Shown here: piece by piece, positions 37,073-48,580 of the stretch
Layout: each line of letters opens with the position of its first letter
Position numbering within the stretch: position 1 is the stretch's first letter
Source: Serpula lacrymans var. lacrymans S7.9
Lineage: Eukaryota > Basidiomycota > Agaricomycetes > Boletales > Serpulaceae
NCBI RefSeq assembly: GCF_000218685.1
Contig: NW_006763297.1
Location: 1,980,912-2,044,911, forward strand
DNA: 64,000 nt
Direction of reading: 5' to 3'
Translations under genes and position numbers: made by a program
The notes under the pieces: generated by a model
The model's input: the letters and a program-made list of their open reading frames with translations, nothing else
Told to the model about the DNA's origin: nothing
Databases searched by the model: none

Positions 37073-37666
37073 TCATGTGTGCTTCAACCTCTTCAACGAT
37101 TTGACGCTTTTCGAAGCTGGCTCACTGTGAAGACACGTCATTACCAAGTTGCAAGCTGAATAAGTTACACTCACATCGATCCAGCCATTGGTTTGGCCTT
37201 GCCCGCCCTGGCCCTGTTTTTGTCCACTCTGTCCTTGTCCGCTTTGTCCCTGTTTTTGACCACTTTGACCTTGTCCTTGCCCACTCTGTCCTTGCCCGCC
37301 TTGTCCCTGTTTTTGACCGCTTTGTCCCTGTCCTTGACCACCCTGGCCCTGTCCTTCCTGGCCTTGGCCCTGTTTCTGACTGCCTTGGTCCTGTTTCTGC
37401 CCGCCTTGGCCCTGTCCTTGCTCGCCTTGGCCCTGTTCCTGCCCGCCTTGGCTCTGTCCTTGACCGAATACCTGCCCGTATACCTGTCCCTGCCCGCCCT
37501 GTCCTTGCCCGCCCTGGCCCTGGCCACCATGTACCTGCGTGGAGGGCTGGTTTTCCTGAGATTGCTGACTAGAGCCTTGCTTGGAAGATCCCCCATCTAC
37601 AGCGGGGTAGGCATGCACAAAGGGGCAGAGGCACAAAGCCACGAGTAAAATAGTTGAGAAGTGCAT
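37073..37666 (-). CDS. Secreted Gln/Gly-repeat protein
   Basis: The ATG at 37664-37666 opens a clear signal peptide (MHFSTILLVALCLCPFVHA), followed by YPAVDGGSS. From about residue 45 to 165 it consists of short GQGQGGQ, QSGQKQGQ and related repeats, so almost only Gly and Gln with Lys, Glu and Ser. The unspliced frame continues past NGWIDVSVTYSACNLVM to a stop at 37073. However, a good donor (GTGAGT) follows the WID codons and a CACAG acceptor is followed at once by TGA (37122-37124), so the mature protein may end NGWID. No globular domain is present. It might be a cell-wall, adhesive or matrix protein; the function is unknown. It is convergent with uS12m. Confidence 0.75.
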   Translation of the reverse strand: MHFSTILLVALCLCPFVHAYPAVDGGSSKQGSSQQSQENQPSTQVHGGQGQGGQGQGGQGQVYGQVFGQGQSQGGQEQGQGEQGQGQGGQKQDQGSQKQGQGQEGQGQGGQGQGQSGQKQGQGGQGQSGQGQGQSGQKQGQSGQGQSGQKQGQGGQGQTNGWIDVSVTYSACNLVMTCLHSEPASKSVKSLKRLKHT

Positions 37667-38013
37667 TGTGGGTGTGAAGCGTTAAGAAATGAAACAACTT
37701 GCGCGAACTAACCAGACTTCTTATAGGTGGTGAGGTCACCTCCTAATTATATAGGTCCCCTGGCGATCTCTTGACAATCTCCTGTCGAGGAGGAGCTGTC
37801 TGCTCTGCCATGACGCTCATATGTCCTATTCTCGATCTATCCCTTGCCACTGCGCTTGCGGGACCTGGGTGTTGAAAATGAGTTATATTTTTACACTGTT
37901 TCCCAACCTGTAAGTTGGGTCCGCAGTCAATCGACACAATACTATGATTTCCTGTTTTGGCCTTTGCCTAGTTCAATTCAATCTGATCACCGTCATCTTT
38001 ACTTCTATAATGA

Positions 38014-38451
38014 TCACACCTTCGGCAGACTGGCATACTTGGTGCCACGGGCTCCGCCAAAATAGTGGAAATCAAACTGACCCGACGCCATATCGTCATC
38101 TAATCCCGCGATCGGCCAACTCGAAAGTGGACACAGTGTACTAGCATCTTTGGCTGCATGCTCAAAGTGGTCCAAAAACGCAGAATATTTCGCGGCCTTA
38201 ATATACATGAAGAGGTGACAAAAAAAGGCACGTGGACACTGATGGGGACCAGGACCGTCACTGGCCGAGATCGAAGGAGTGGTGGGAGATACTATCATTG
38301 GTGGACGATGGCGTGCAGTCGGGATAGGGATCGAATTCGACGGATTAGTGATAGGAGATGCTGAGACCATCGCTGTGGATACTGGGACAAGGGACAGATT
38401 TGCATTGGACTCATCGATCCCCGAACGCGCCGTAGCCGCTACACAGGTCAT
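38014..38451 (-). CDS. Hypothetical short open frame, doubtful
   Basis: A single open frame of 145 codons lies in an otherwise empty 1.3-kb space (37.67-38.96 kb). It starts MTCVAATARSGIDESNANLS and has a Ser/Pro/Thr-rich middle (SPITNPSNSIPIPTARHRPP) and a C-terminal half with YSAFLDHFEHAAKD. No family is recognised, and no signal peptide or membrane span is evident. It may be a lineage-specific gene or a chance frame. Confidence 0.25.
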   Translation of the reverse strand: MTCVAATARSGIDESNANLSLVPVSTAMVSASPITNPSNSIPIPTARHRPPMIVSPTTPSISASDGPGPHQCPRAFFCHLFMYIKAAKYSAFLDHFEHAAKDASTLCPLSSWPIAGLDDDMASGQFDFHYFGGARGTKYASLPKV

Positions 38452-38963
38452 GTATAATATAGCGCTTTCAACTGCGGAGTAAGCGCAGAACAGTATTACA
38501 GGGGACTTGGGTAGGGAAATGAAACAACCGAGTCACTGAGAAGGAGTCTGAGGTCTCGCTTCAAGCTATACGGTTTTCACAGTCTGTGGAGAAAAAAATA
38601 TCATTTGTGCGAAGGCTGAGGTGATTAAGATTCTCATAAAAGGAGTACAATAGGAGAGTGAGCTTTATTTGTGCCACATACCTGGTACTCCATTCCACGA
38701 CAAATGCGTGGGTTTCGGATGGGGAGACCACTGATCAGCCGTGATTTTTCCAAAACAAAACTAATCGTAGAACCAGGACAGGCGCCAGGTTGAATTACTT
38801 TATTCCACCACCGATTGTAGTCTCAATGTATATCCTTTCGATATTGAACTAGGCAAAGGCCATAATAGGAAATATTATATAATCACCACACAACGTGTGG
38901 CTGACCAAAATTCGCAAATTTGGGATTGGCGAACTTCAGCCTGAACTGAGGTCGACCGTTGCA

Positions 38964-39822
38964 ATGTTTTCCGTTCTGCGTGCTGTACGCCCGCTGCGCT
39001 CCTTGCAACAAGTTCGATGGAACTCAAATGAAGTTCCTCTCATCAATCCCGCTGAAATGATCGCTGCGCCAGACCTCAAGTATCACCGAAAAGGCCAGCT
39101 GAGGAAACAACTCGATGTTGAAGTGGACCCGGGTCACGGTCTTTGGGCTTTTTTCAGGAAAAAAGAGATAAATGGATCGACTCAATATGAGACTATTGAG
39201 CCGAGGGATGCTATTGCAGAAGACACAGGTGAGTACACATGTTGTAAAGCGGACTTCAGCAGCATACAACCGACGATGATTTGTTAGGCAGATCATGGAA
39301 GGCAGTAGAGCTCAGGCGTAAAAGTTTCAAAGACTTGCACACACTGTGGTACCTTGTGTTAAAGGAGCGCAATTTGTTGGCTACCCAACGAGAAGAGGGC
39401 AGAAGAATAGGTGTTTCAAACCCAGGCGCACTCGCCGCGACAACAAAGATGCACCAGGTATGTAGAAAATAACTCTTTCATCTTGTGGTATTTCTCATGA
39501 TTGAGTTTAGTGCCGCAAAACAATGGCCCGCATAAAGTTTGTAATCAACGAGCGCAGATTAGTTTTTGAAAAGCACGCCGAAGCTCTCAAGTTCGTAAAA
39601 ACGGAAATAGCAGTAGAGCCGTCACAGAAGACACGAGCAGCCCCGAGGACTCGTGCTGAGCGAATGAAAGTAAAACGTCGATCTGGGATGCGCGGGAGCG
39701 CCATAACGACCGAATCCCTTCCACCGTCTCTTCCAGCTGCCACACCGAAGGCAAAAAGTTCATCTACGCCTTCTGACCTTTCCTCGCATTCATCCACGAA
39801 GTCACCTAGTTCACATCTATGA
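38964..39822 (+). CDS. MRPL47: Mitochondrial ribosomal protein uL29m (MRPL47/yeast MRPL4)
   Basis: uL29m lies at the exit of the mitoribosomal tunnel. The ATG at 38964 opens a presequence (MFSVLRAVRPLRSLQQVRWN). The first exon carries DPGHGLWAFFRKKEINGS, a typical MRP-L47 block. After an intron (donor GTGAGT near 39230), exon 2 reads GRSWKAVELRRKSFKDLHTL and WYLVLKERNLLATQREEGRR, the most conserved part. Exon 3 begins CRKTMARIKFVINERRLVFE and ends in a Lys/Ser-rich tail, with stop at 39820-39822. The motifs GRSWxAxELRxKSFxDLHxLWYxxLKERN and RKxMxRIKxVLxER are diagnostic. Confidence 0.95.
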
Positions 39823-39987
39823 CATACATTTTCTTAATAGTTGCACATAATTTTTAGTTGCGATTATCCATTGCAATATTTGAGAAGCGGGCTTGTGAAA
39901 TCTTTGACGTGTGTATTCTTTCCAGTAGCACAGTCAGTCGATTGAAGAGTGTACACACGCATGAACGCGATGAACATCACCAAGGTC

Positions 39988-40348
39988 CTATGTATCACGT
40001 TTCGGCCAGTGTTCCTTCGCCCAGTCTCGCATTTCTTGGGACACCCAGCAATCTTTCACGGCGTGGTCTTCATACATTTCGATCTGCCGGCGACCGCGTC
40101 GTAGCAAATGTTCTATAGCTTCTACATCGCGTGGAGATATGGACGATGCTAGGATACGAAAGTTGTGCTGCACGAAGAGGCGAAACTTGGGTTGAGTTGC
40201 AGGAGGTTTGGTGCGGACCATGCGAAGAGCCCTATGATATAAAACCTTATTCAGACAGGCTGCGCGGATGTGAAAGAATTGTGGTCCATCTTACAGACCT
40301 TCTGTACAGGGACAGTACTTCTCGTTGAAGTCCTGATTTTGTCGACAT
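39988..40348 (-). CDS. SDHAF1: Succinate dehydrogenase assembly factor 1 (LYR protein)
   Basis: SDHAF1/Sdh6 is a matrix LYR protein that helps insert Fe-S clusters into the SDH iron-sulfur subunit. Exon 1 is short: ATG 40346-40348, MSTKSGLQREVLSLYRR. The LYR tripeptide lies at the exon end, before an intron (about 40234-40299) that ends in ATCATAG. Exon 2 gives ALRMVRTKPPATQPKFRLFV, QHNFRILASSISPRDVEAIE and HLLRRGRRQIEMYEDHAVKD before the stop at 39988. Total length is about 88 residues. The RRGxRQLxxY motif and length match the family. Its start is 252 bp from the divergent NDUFAF6 start. Confidence 0.9.
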
Positions 40349-40600
40349 AGCTTGGGGTAGGACTTGCGGACTTTACAGACTTCAGAAGTCACCGGGAGTG
40401 GGATCGGTTTATCGGGATATCCCGCAGAATAATTAGCCGAGATTAGCCGTCGGATCAGCACGCAATGCATATCCCGCTTGAAAATTGAACAAGTCCTCTC
40501 AAGTAGACTCAAGTTTGTCGCCGGGAAATACTCCAAGTTTAAAACATCATCTCAATATAGGCCGGCATATTCGAATAGCAAATACTCTGGGTATTGAAAT

Positions 40601-41783
40601 ATGCTGACGGGGCGGGTTCCATCATGGATGGCTAGGTTCAAATCAACGCGACATTCTCCTAGATGTCATTCCATGTCATCTCGCTCCTTGGCTACCTCCG
40701 CTGCAGGTACAGCTGACTCGTTCGCTTATTGCAGAGAATATGTTCAAAAACATGACTATGAGGGCTTCCTAACCTCGCAGTTCTATCCCAGGCATGTGCA
40801 GGGTGGTTACTTTGCATTGAAAGCGTTTTACGTGAGCGCCCACACTTTTGTTGCTCTTATTAGAACATAATTGACAGTGCTCTACATGAACTCAGGTCGA
40901 GCTTGCTATGGTACCAGAGTCTGTATCGAATACTGTAATTGGACAGATGAGGATGCAGTTCTGGCGAGATGCCGTTAAAGGTATATCCGATGTGCGCATA
41001 TCGTTCTAATATCTATTATCAGTCATTTATTGGCAAGTTCGCATAGGGTAGACCTCCACAACACCCAATTGCGATGGCACTATATGAAACCTCGCAAAGC
41101 GTGCACTTGCCAGCGTACCATTTGAAAAGGATCATTGATGCACGAGTATGTACCAGCTTTTCTTCCAGCGCTATAGCAATGCTGAGCTGTTCTTAGGACA
41201 GTGAATTGCAAATGCCAACTCATCTCACAACAGACTCTTTGACTGCTCTTGCAGAGTCAACTTCTTCGACTTTGTTGTACCTCCTTCTGTCTCTCATGTC
41301 TCTGCCGTCATCTACGCTGTCACATGCTGCGTCTCATTTGGGTGTGGCTCAGACTTTTTCTACGCTCCTCCGCGCTTTTCCCTTTCACACCTCAAAAAAC
41401 CGGATGATCATTCCTGCAGAGATTACGGCGAAACACGGGGTCAACCAGGAAGAGATCTTGAGAAAGCGCGAATCGACTAAGGACCTGGAAGATGCTGTGT
41501 TTGAATTTGCTACAATCGCAAATGACCACCTGATCACCGCAAGAGATATGTTCAAGGAGACTGGAGGCAGAGTTCCCCAAGTTGCTATGCCTATATTCTC
41601 TGCTGGAGTATGTCACAAACCATAGCCAATGTGATTTATCTAACAGTGTCTTAGATTCCTGTTGCATCATTCCTAAGACGATTGGAAACCGTCAATTTTA
41701 ACGTGCTTCATCCATCCCTGCAAGTCCGAGACTGGAAATTACCGTGGCAAGTGTGGAGGAGTTACTATAAACGGACCTTTTAG
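40601..41783 (+). CDS. NDUFAF6: Complex I assembly factor NDUFAF6 (squalene/phytoene synthase fold)
   Basis: NDUFAF6 has the trans-prenyltransferase fold but acts in assembly of mitochondrial complex I. The ATG at 40601 opens a presequence (MLTGRVPSWMARFKSTRHSP). Then come YCREYVQKHDYEGFLTSQFY, HVQGGYFALKAFY and, after an intron, VELAMVPESVSNTVIGQMRM, QFWRDAVKGI. The next exons give PPQHPIAMALYETSQSVHLP and AYHLKRIIDAR, then STSSTLLYLLLSLMSLPS, SHAASHLGVAQTFSTLLRAF, PFHTSKNRMIIPAEI, TAKHGVNQEEILRKRES. The last exon is IPVASFLRRLETVNFNVLHP and SLQVRDWKLPWQVWRSYY before TAG 41781-41783. The AASHxGxAQ and HGVxQEExLR motifs follow the human protein. The Asp-rich metal motifs of true synthases are not preserved. 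Confidence 0.93.
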
Positions 41784-42063
41784 GTTCCCCATTTCATTGG
41801 GCTTTTATGTCACCCTTTGATACTAGTCTCATAAGAGGGGTTCAGTAATATTTAGAGAAGTGTTTATTAGTATTAGAATGTTAATAGACCTTTTATCACA
41901 CTCATGTCAATCGTGGGTGTTCTCCAGTTCCCTTCTGAAATGGCTGGTGCCAAGGTGGAAATGAGGTGTTGAGATTTTAGAAGTCCGATTTTGAAGCGTT
42001 CACGTCGGCCTTTCATCTTTGCAGACAACTACCATCGCAGTTGTGAGTCCAGCACACAGTCGA

Positions 42064-42090
42064 AGACGACGACGACGACGACGACGACAA
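42064..42090 (+). repeat. (GAC)n microsatellite
   Basis: Eight or more gac/acg triplets in a row just upstream of the F-box-like gene. If this stretch is transcribed it would lie in the 5' leader, or in an upstream exon encoding a Thr or Asp run. Confidence 0.85.
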
Positions 42091-42200
42091 AGACCTCCCA
42101 TACTGTCCAGTAAGGCGAAGCTGTGTTGGCGTGCTCTTGAAGGCAGAGTCTGGGCATTACACGCAATTCATCGAACACCGACTAGTTGTACTCAGGTATC

Positions 42201-44308
42201 ATGGAACGCCTATGTGGTATGTGTTTCATATTTAGCAATACAACGATTGTCCTTCACACGTTCCCCAGATGAAGTTATTCAATTGATATTCTACGAACTC
42301 AACGATCCATCCGCCTTGATTATCACATCAAAGAGATTTTATCAACTTTCGCAAGATCCCTATGTCCGCGCTCACTATTTTCTCAACCGCTATGGCCACA
42401 TCCAAGCTATGTTCTGGGCTCTAGGGAGGGGAAGAGTTGTCAATGAAAGAGTAATCAATGTGTGTACCCATGTGCAACTTACCTTGCTCCTCTCACTGAC
42501 TATATGCGCTATGGCAACTAGATTCTCATCACTAGCGGGGCCTCCATATCTCGATATCTTGTGCAAGTTGCTATGCATCATTATTTCCGCACATCAAGCC
42601 ATTTCATTAAGACCACATGGGTTCGCTCAGTTCCGCTTCCAGTGTTTTCATATTTTATGAAAGTTACTTCGGACATGTATGGCAATATTCCAGTCGGAAA
42701 GGGGGAAGATGATGGGTCTATATTCTCATCATTCTTGAAAGAAAGCAGGTTCCCTCCTGATATGAAGAGCGTAAAATGGGAGGAAATAAGAGACATTCTA
42801 CAGATGTATAAAGTAATTTGCCCTTCCTCCATGTTCACGTGATTCATTTTTGCTAAGCTCCGTCTAGTTCATTCCGTTTTGTATTAAGGTACGTTTGGTC
42901 AAGTCGCCCCAAACCTTTCCCTGAGGATGCGCAAATTACAGGACCCCATCATGGCACAATTTCCTATAGCACTAGCAATAGAGCCCCGCCTACTTCCACT
43001 TGCAAGAGCCAATGGGTTTGACATGGACCCTAAGGTAAGCTTTTGATTATAAAACAGGCATTACATACTTAGTCTTTTTTCCTACGTAGTATCGCGATTT
43101 TGTGTTCCGCAAAATTTTCGAAAGGCCTGCCGTAAACAGCGAGGGTAGAATGGAGGATATAATTCGCAACGTTCGTGAATTACGACGGCTAGATCCAAGG
43201 TATGTTTTACAGTACATTCATCGATATCAAGTTGATACCAAGTCCACATTCTATTCTTTATTTCCTTGATACAGGATGTTCCTTAGTCGAACAGTTGCAG
43301 CCGAAATATGTATGGAAGCAAAGAGTAACGAGCCATCCTACATTGCCCTTAGGAGATTGGACCGTGCAGGAGAGCTACTGTTTGAACTATCGTACGTTGT
43401 CAATTTTGTGACACCGAGCAGTGACAGATAATAATTCAATCAACCGTAGCACACTTGTAGAGGACTTGATCAAGGTAAATGCTACATTTCCAATACCGAA
43501 AATCTGTGTTCTCACTATTCTCTAGCTATTCGTTAAGACGCGCAGCATAACGTCGGTTCACACTATTCCAGTACTTCGCCAACTTTATACCGACTTCCCA
43601 AGCACAGATCCCACCGTTCGCTTGGTACTGCTCCTTACTGTCTTTCTCTCTGATACCTGTCTTGCACATACTACTCCAACGACACTGAGAAGTAAACTCG
43701 AGCCTCTGGGTTTAATTCCTCTCACGAAGGCCGACGTATTTAATGTCTTGACAAATCCATTTGTGGAGAAGCATGGTCCTATCCTAGACTTTGCGAAGGA
43801 AGAAATTGGGTTGAGCGACAAAGATTTCAAAGAGTTAGTCCAAGAAGTTGCAGTCAAGTGCCTTGAAGTAGGCTGTAAGGTGAGATCCTTACACTTTTCA
43901 CTATATGTGAACTAAATGATAATAACTATGTTTGCTTAGGGCAAAATGCTGAAGAGGTTGCATGATAATTACCCTTTTCTCAATCGACTTCTCGCTGAAG
44001 TTGTTGTACAACGCTATCAGCTAAATCCAGATGATTTACCCCCTCACGAGGATGAGAAGGCGTGTTCAGTATACCAAGCAAAGCTTTGCCGTGACTATGT
44101 AAACCTCAAAGTACCTGAAGACGCTAATGTCGTTTCTTCAAGTGGAGAACCTGTCGCTGAGGTAACTCTGCTGCCTGATGGCTCTACAAACGTAGATGAT
44201 GAGGTGGTGCTAGACGTACCGGAAGACGATGATGCTATGGCTGTAGATGAAATTTTTGACGGAGGCGAGCCAGTAGTAGGCGAATACCCTGAACTTGTTC
44301 GTGCATAA
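42201..44308 (+). CDS. F-box-like protein with long helical C-terminal part
   Basis: The start is uncertain. An ATG at 42201 gives a short exon MERLC which, spliced at GTATGT to an acceptor near 42268, continues DEVIQLIFYELNDPSALIIT, SKRFYQLSQDPYVRAHYFLN, RYGHIQAMFWALGRGRVVNE. This block is typical of a large group of Agaricomycete proteins with a degenerate F-box (LPxEVxxxIFxELxDPxxLxxTSKRFYxLSQDPxVRAxYFL). Further exons include ILITSGASISRYLVQVAMH, the FPPDMKSVKWEEIRDILQMY block, DPIMAQFPIALAIEPRLLPL, ARANGFDMDPKYRDFVFRKI, AEICMEAKSNEPSYIALRRL, LKPLG-type repeats (43.6-43.9 kb) and an acidic C-terminus ending VVGEYPELVRA. Possible SKP1 binding links it to cullin-1, but this is inference. 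Confidence 0.7.
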
Positions 44309-44390
44309 CTTGCGCAGAGAATGTATTGTTTACTGATGTGATATCTTGATTGATTATCAGGGACGTATCGGACAAGACACCTTATCAACT

Positions 44391-45648
44391 ATGATAAGAC
44401 AAGATGAACTGGCACCAAATCGCTCTCGTGGCAGAAGGTCATTTTACAATTACCCCTATTATGCGGACCATGCGGGGAAACTGCAGTATCCTTCAGGTAA
44501 GCGACAGAACTTAAATTGCCTCGCGCCCTTTTTGACACGTTGATAGACCCAATGCAAGTCGGCCGCTGGATCAAGGATCGCTATCATGTTCGCAGCCGCG
44601 TGATGGCTATATTCATGACCCATGCAGTCGTCAATGATAATACTGGCGTAAGGCAACTTCTTTTGTTTTGTAATTATTGTATCTCATTATCTTTCGGAAC
44701 AGATTTTACAGACGTACCTCACTCATGCAAATGGTAGTTACTTATCCACGACACCCCAGTCATGTCATGTTCCAGTGACATTGAAACACTTCAAACTTCT
44801 CGCACGCCTGGGGAAAGCACCTGTAAGTTATTTTGTGTAGTTGTGTTTAGCTTGCTGAGACAATGCTACTAGAGCTATCTACTCTATCACGACATCGAAA
44901 CTGGCGCTGAATTTTTCTTCAGCGAAGAGGATTATCTGTCTAAACAGACTGAATTGGAAGCAAAGAAATCGAGTCATCAGAGGTCTAGAATCAAGGCAGA
45001 AGTTAAGACAGAAGGATCACCCCCTAGTATCCCGTCGTCGGCTGCGCAAGCGGGGCCGCCTAAAGCAGCATCTCCACGTCCACAGAAGAAAAGGCCTCGT
45101 CGTTCGGCAGCCGCATCTGTCCGATCTTATGCTATCCCGGACTCGGACGACGAAGCAATTGCTGAAGAGGATGACGACACTGTTGAAAATGCTTTGATGA
45201 CCCTGCAAGCGAAGAAAAGAAAGGTCGAATCGAATCTTCAGCGCTGGATTAAGCATTTGGCTGTTCTTCTGAAAGATGAACAACGAAAGGTGTGTTCAGA
45301 GCTAGTTTCTGCACTCATGATTTTGTTCATCAATTTCCATACAGTATAAGGAGAAGAAGAAGCGTTTGGAGAAGTGCGCGCCTCCGGATGGAAAACTTCG
45401 AGTAGCCAAAGTAAGCGCATTTTTCACCTTCTATAATCTTTGTATCTAGATATTAAACATGCATATCATGCATCTAGAACGAGTTTTTCAAGTCAGTGGC
45501 TGCTCACCTTCGAACATTGCGGAAATTAGATCAGGAAAAACGTAAACAGCTTTATGGCCCTGATGCTGGGGAAGAAGACTATACCGAAGATGACGATGAC
45601 GACGATTATCAATATCGGACGAGCAAAAGACGCAGAACAATGAACTGA
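44391..45648 (+). CDS. Probable nuclear protein of unknown function (acidic and basic tail)
   Basis: Exons joined by short introns read MIRQDELAPNRSRGRRSFYN and YPYYADHAGKLQYPS, DPMQVGRWIKDRYHVRSRVM and AIFMTHAVVNDNTG, ILQTYLTHANGSYLSTTPQS and VPVTLKHFKLLARLGKAP, YLLYHDIETGAEFFFSEEDY. A low-complexity basic stretch follows with PRPQKKRPRRSAAASV, a likely nuclear localisation signal, and IPDSDDEAIAEEDDDTVENA. Near the end are RTLRKLDQEKRKQLYGPDAG and TSKRRRTMN before TGA 45646-45648. The first ATG could also be 44346. I do not recognise a named family; the pattern suggests a conserved N-terminal domain plus a disordered chromatin-type tail. Confidence 0.65.
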
Positions 45649-45820
45649 CTTTCAGAGGAACAATATTAATACTTTACTTATTTGACCATTCTCACATCCC
45701 ACTAGCATCATTCCACCACATACTATTCTACATCTTCGATTAGGAATGTGTAATCCCTAGCTTCATTTGTGAAATACACGTGTAATGTCTGAATCAAATT
45801 CTAGTTTTGTACTCATAACA

Positions 45821-48161
45821 TTACAGCTGATATCTATAATGAATCGACCGGTCCCCAAGTCTCAACTTTTCGTCATCGGACTCGCAGACCTTGTCCTCGC
45901 TGAGGATATGATCCCTCCTGGCATTCTCCCGTGACATACACAACCATAGATAAGCTGTGACTACAATCGCAAAAGCAATGTATCCAATGGCAATAATGTT
46001 GGGCATCCGGTATAAGTGACCAGCAAAATTGGGCCTGTAAATCAAAACACCTGCAATGGCTCCTATATCCCCAATAGTGATCTGCATGGCCACAGCAACA
46101 GCTCTTTTCGTCTGTCCTGCAACATTTTCGCCTGGCCAGCTAAAGAATTGTAAGATGGTAATCTAAGTATCCTGAGCAACAAAATTAACCTTAGCACCAA
46201 GGAATTAGCCGTATACACGCCCGCTAAATTCAATTCAACGGATGTCAATGTTATGGAGTTTATCGTTGGTGGCTAAGGGCTTTACCAGTTGCAAGAAGTA
46301 CACCAAAATATTGAACACCAGCTGCAAAAGGGATTACAATTTTAGTGCAGCGTATTCAAAATCTCAAAGCTTACGGGTAGTAGTCGCGATCAAGATGATA
46401 TAACCTACAAAATAAGTCATATTTGCAGTTGGAAGGGCAAAAGGAGGATGTACCGATGATCGCAAGGACACCAGATGCTATAATGAAAGGGGCCCTGATA
46501 TTGTTTTTACTTGACAGCCAAACAGCACCCCATATAGACAGAGCAGCCAGCGTGTTTGGAGGAACCGTCATACTTTGAATAACAGGGCAATTGAAGGATT
46601 GCGGGCGGGGAGGGAGAAAATGTGCTTACAGCTGAGCTTGCCACGTTTGAAAGCCTAATCCAGCAATGATGGTGGGCTGGGCAACATACGCATGTTAGTC
46701 CATGCCAAACAAAACGAAGCAGGTCGTCCGCACCAAAAACAGACTTAGGGAATATAAAACGAAGGAAAAGCCATGAAACAGAAAAGCGTATGCCCATACA
46801 AGATGGTCTGTCAAAGCTTGACCGACAGAGAACCAACTGAAGCGTTCTTTTGATCCCGCATCTGAGTCCGCTTGCAATCGAGCTAGCAAACGTTTGCGTT
46901 CTGGCTCGGTGAGCTGTCAGAAGGCAGGTTAATGACAAGTATCAAACTGGGAAAACAATAACTCACAAATTTCGCTTTGTAAGACCAAGTCGGAACGATA
47001 ATATATGCAACGAGAGAGACGAACACTGTGATTATGCCCTCCAAAATGAATATCCTGTTTGTAGTCAGCCAACGAAGCTGACAAAATGACAAGCCCCACC
47101 ATTGCCAGCCTTTGCGCCCACCCACTCCATCCATATAGCCTATCGCGTATGCGAAGATGCCTTAACAATGGGTCTAGGTCATCGATTCTAGCCATATAAT
47201 ATCAATAGCCCGATATACCTCCAAAAGCACCCGCCAAAGCTGCTCCACCAAAGAAAATAGCAACTCTCCAGCTACGCTCATGCCTTTATATCATTTCAAG
47301 TGTCAGTACTTTGCCAATAAGAATTAGAATTACGAGGAGATTTTACGCGCCTACGATAATACACGGAGAAGAGATAGATCACTCCTGGAAAGATACCCGC
47401 TTCCGTCATTCCGAGCACTGCCAAACAAGCCCCTTAGCTCATGCAAGATACGAACATGTGGATTGAAAGGTCGCCAACAAAATCGAACGCCAAATAGTCC
47501 TGCCTGATTAGTGACAAGACCTTGACTTATCGAAACAATCCCCCATGCAAGGGTCAGCGAGGGTAGCCAAAATTGAGGATCAAAGCGCTTCAGTCTAAAG
47601 TAAGAATGGTTGACTTTAGATGAATCAGTACAATCTTAGATAAATGACGAAATTACATGATCTGTTCATATGGTCAATCATAAGTTAATGCATTTCATAG
47701 ATGCACAAAAACGAACATTCGAGGGTATTTCAAAGATCACGTAGCCAACGAAATATATCGCGAGGGAGGTATTGTATCCTGGTGCGGAGAGATTGAGGTC
47801 CTGCATACACAAATCATTATAAAACAAAATCGGGTGTCGCGTTGATACCGGAACATACAGTTGCCAAACCATCAACCCTAGAGCGAATCAATGCCACTGC
47901 ATTTCAGATATGGTTACTTGCGTAAAAGGACGAGTAACTGACTTTGCATTCCCAATATTTGATCTGTATATTCAGATCAGCACTTGTGAACATCATTTCA
48001 AGCCGTAATGTTTACCTGTCTAAGAAGCTTAGTAGATAAAGCAAAGTCAGAACCGGTAGCAGCCTAAGATCAACTTTGCGGATGATCCTTCGGTCTTCAA
48101 GAGAATAGAAGTCATCATCAATGGTCGAACGTTTGTCTGACTGTTTATCTGACGAGGACAT
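45821..48161 (-). CDS. MFS permease, anion:cation symporter (Dal5/allantoate-type) family
   Basis: A 12-span transporter of the major facilitator superfamily. The ATG at 48159-48161 opens MSSSDKQSDKRSTIDDDFY, then IIRKVDLRLLPVLTLLYLLS and FLDRSNIGNAK, the family's first span. Further exons give DLNLSAPGYNTSLAIYFVGY and VIFEIPSNV (span 2), FWLPSLTLAWGIVSISQGLV, TEAGIFPGVIYYFSVYYRRR-type sequence near 47370, and AYAIGYMDGVGGRKGWQWWF with ILEGIITVFVSLVAYIIVPT. The second half has HLVWAYAFLFHGFSFVLYSL, TVPPNTLAALSIWGAVWLSS, RAPFIIASGVLAIIGYIILI, PNIIAIGYIAFAIVVTAYLW and an acidic tail to the stop at 45821. At least ten introns. Substrate unknown; relatives move allantoate, nicotinate, pantothenate or biotin. 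Confidence 0.88.
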
Positions 48162-48580
48162 GTCTTCGTTTCTCAATTCTGTTAGAAATAAGAGCACAGC
48201 GCCTACCGTGTCTGCAAGACGACGGGACTATATCTTATACTAGTTACTCCTCGTCCTGATACGCCACTGCTTCTTGGGATGGCGCAATCGGAAATTGCTT
48301 TGAGTGGGTAGATTGGAGAGTGATAAAAATACTAAAGACACACGCATGACACTTTGTCCATATGAAACTAAATGTACACGGAAACACTTGCTGGTATATT
48401 CATGTCGGCCCATGAGCGCGCGACCAGGCGGCAATTCGATAACCAGGATTTTGAACTGGCGGACTGACATTAGAGACCCGCGAACATATGAGAATGTGGC
48501 GTGGGTAATTAGATCATCCTTTGTTCGGTCTCCGGAAAGCTCAAACTCGGACGAACTGAACCTGCGGCAGTGTCTAAATC

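Noticed and set aside
37193..37648. Hydrophobic plus-strand frame with Leu/Ala/Ser repeats
   Set aside because: It is the antisense of the Gln/Gly repeats, whose minus-strand frame has a signal peptide and a proper start.
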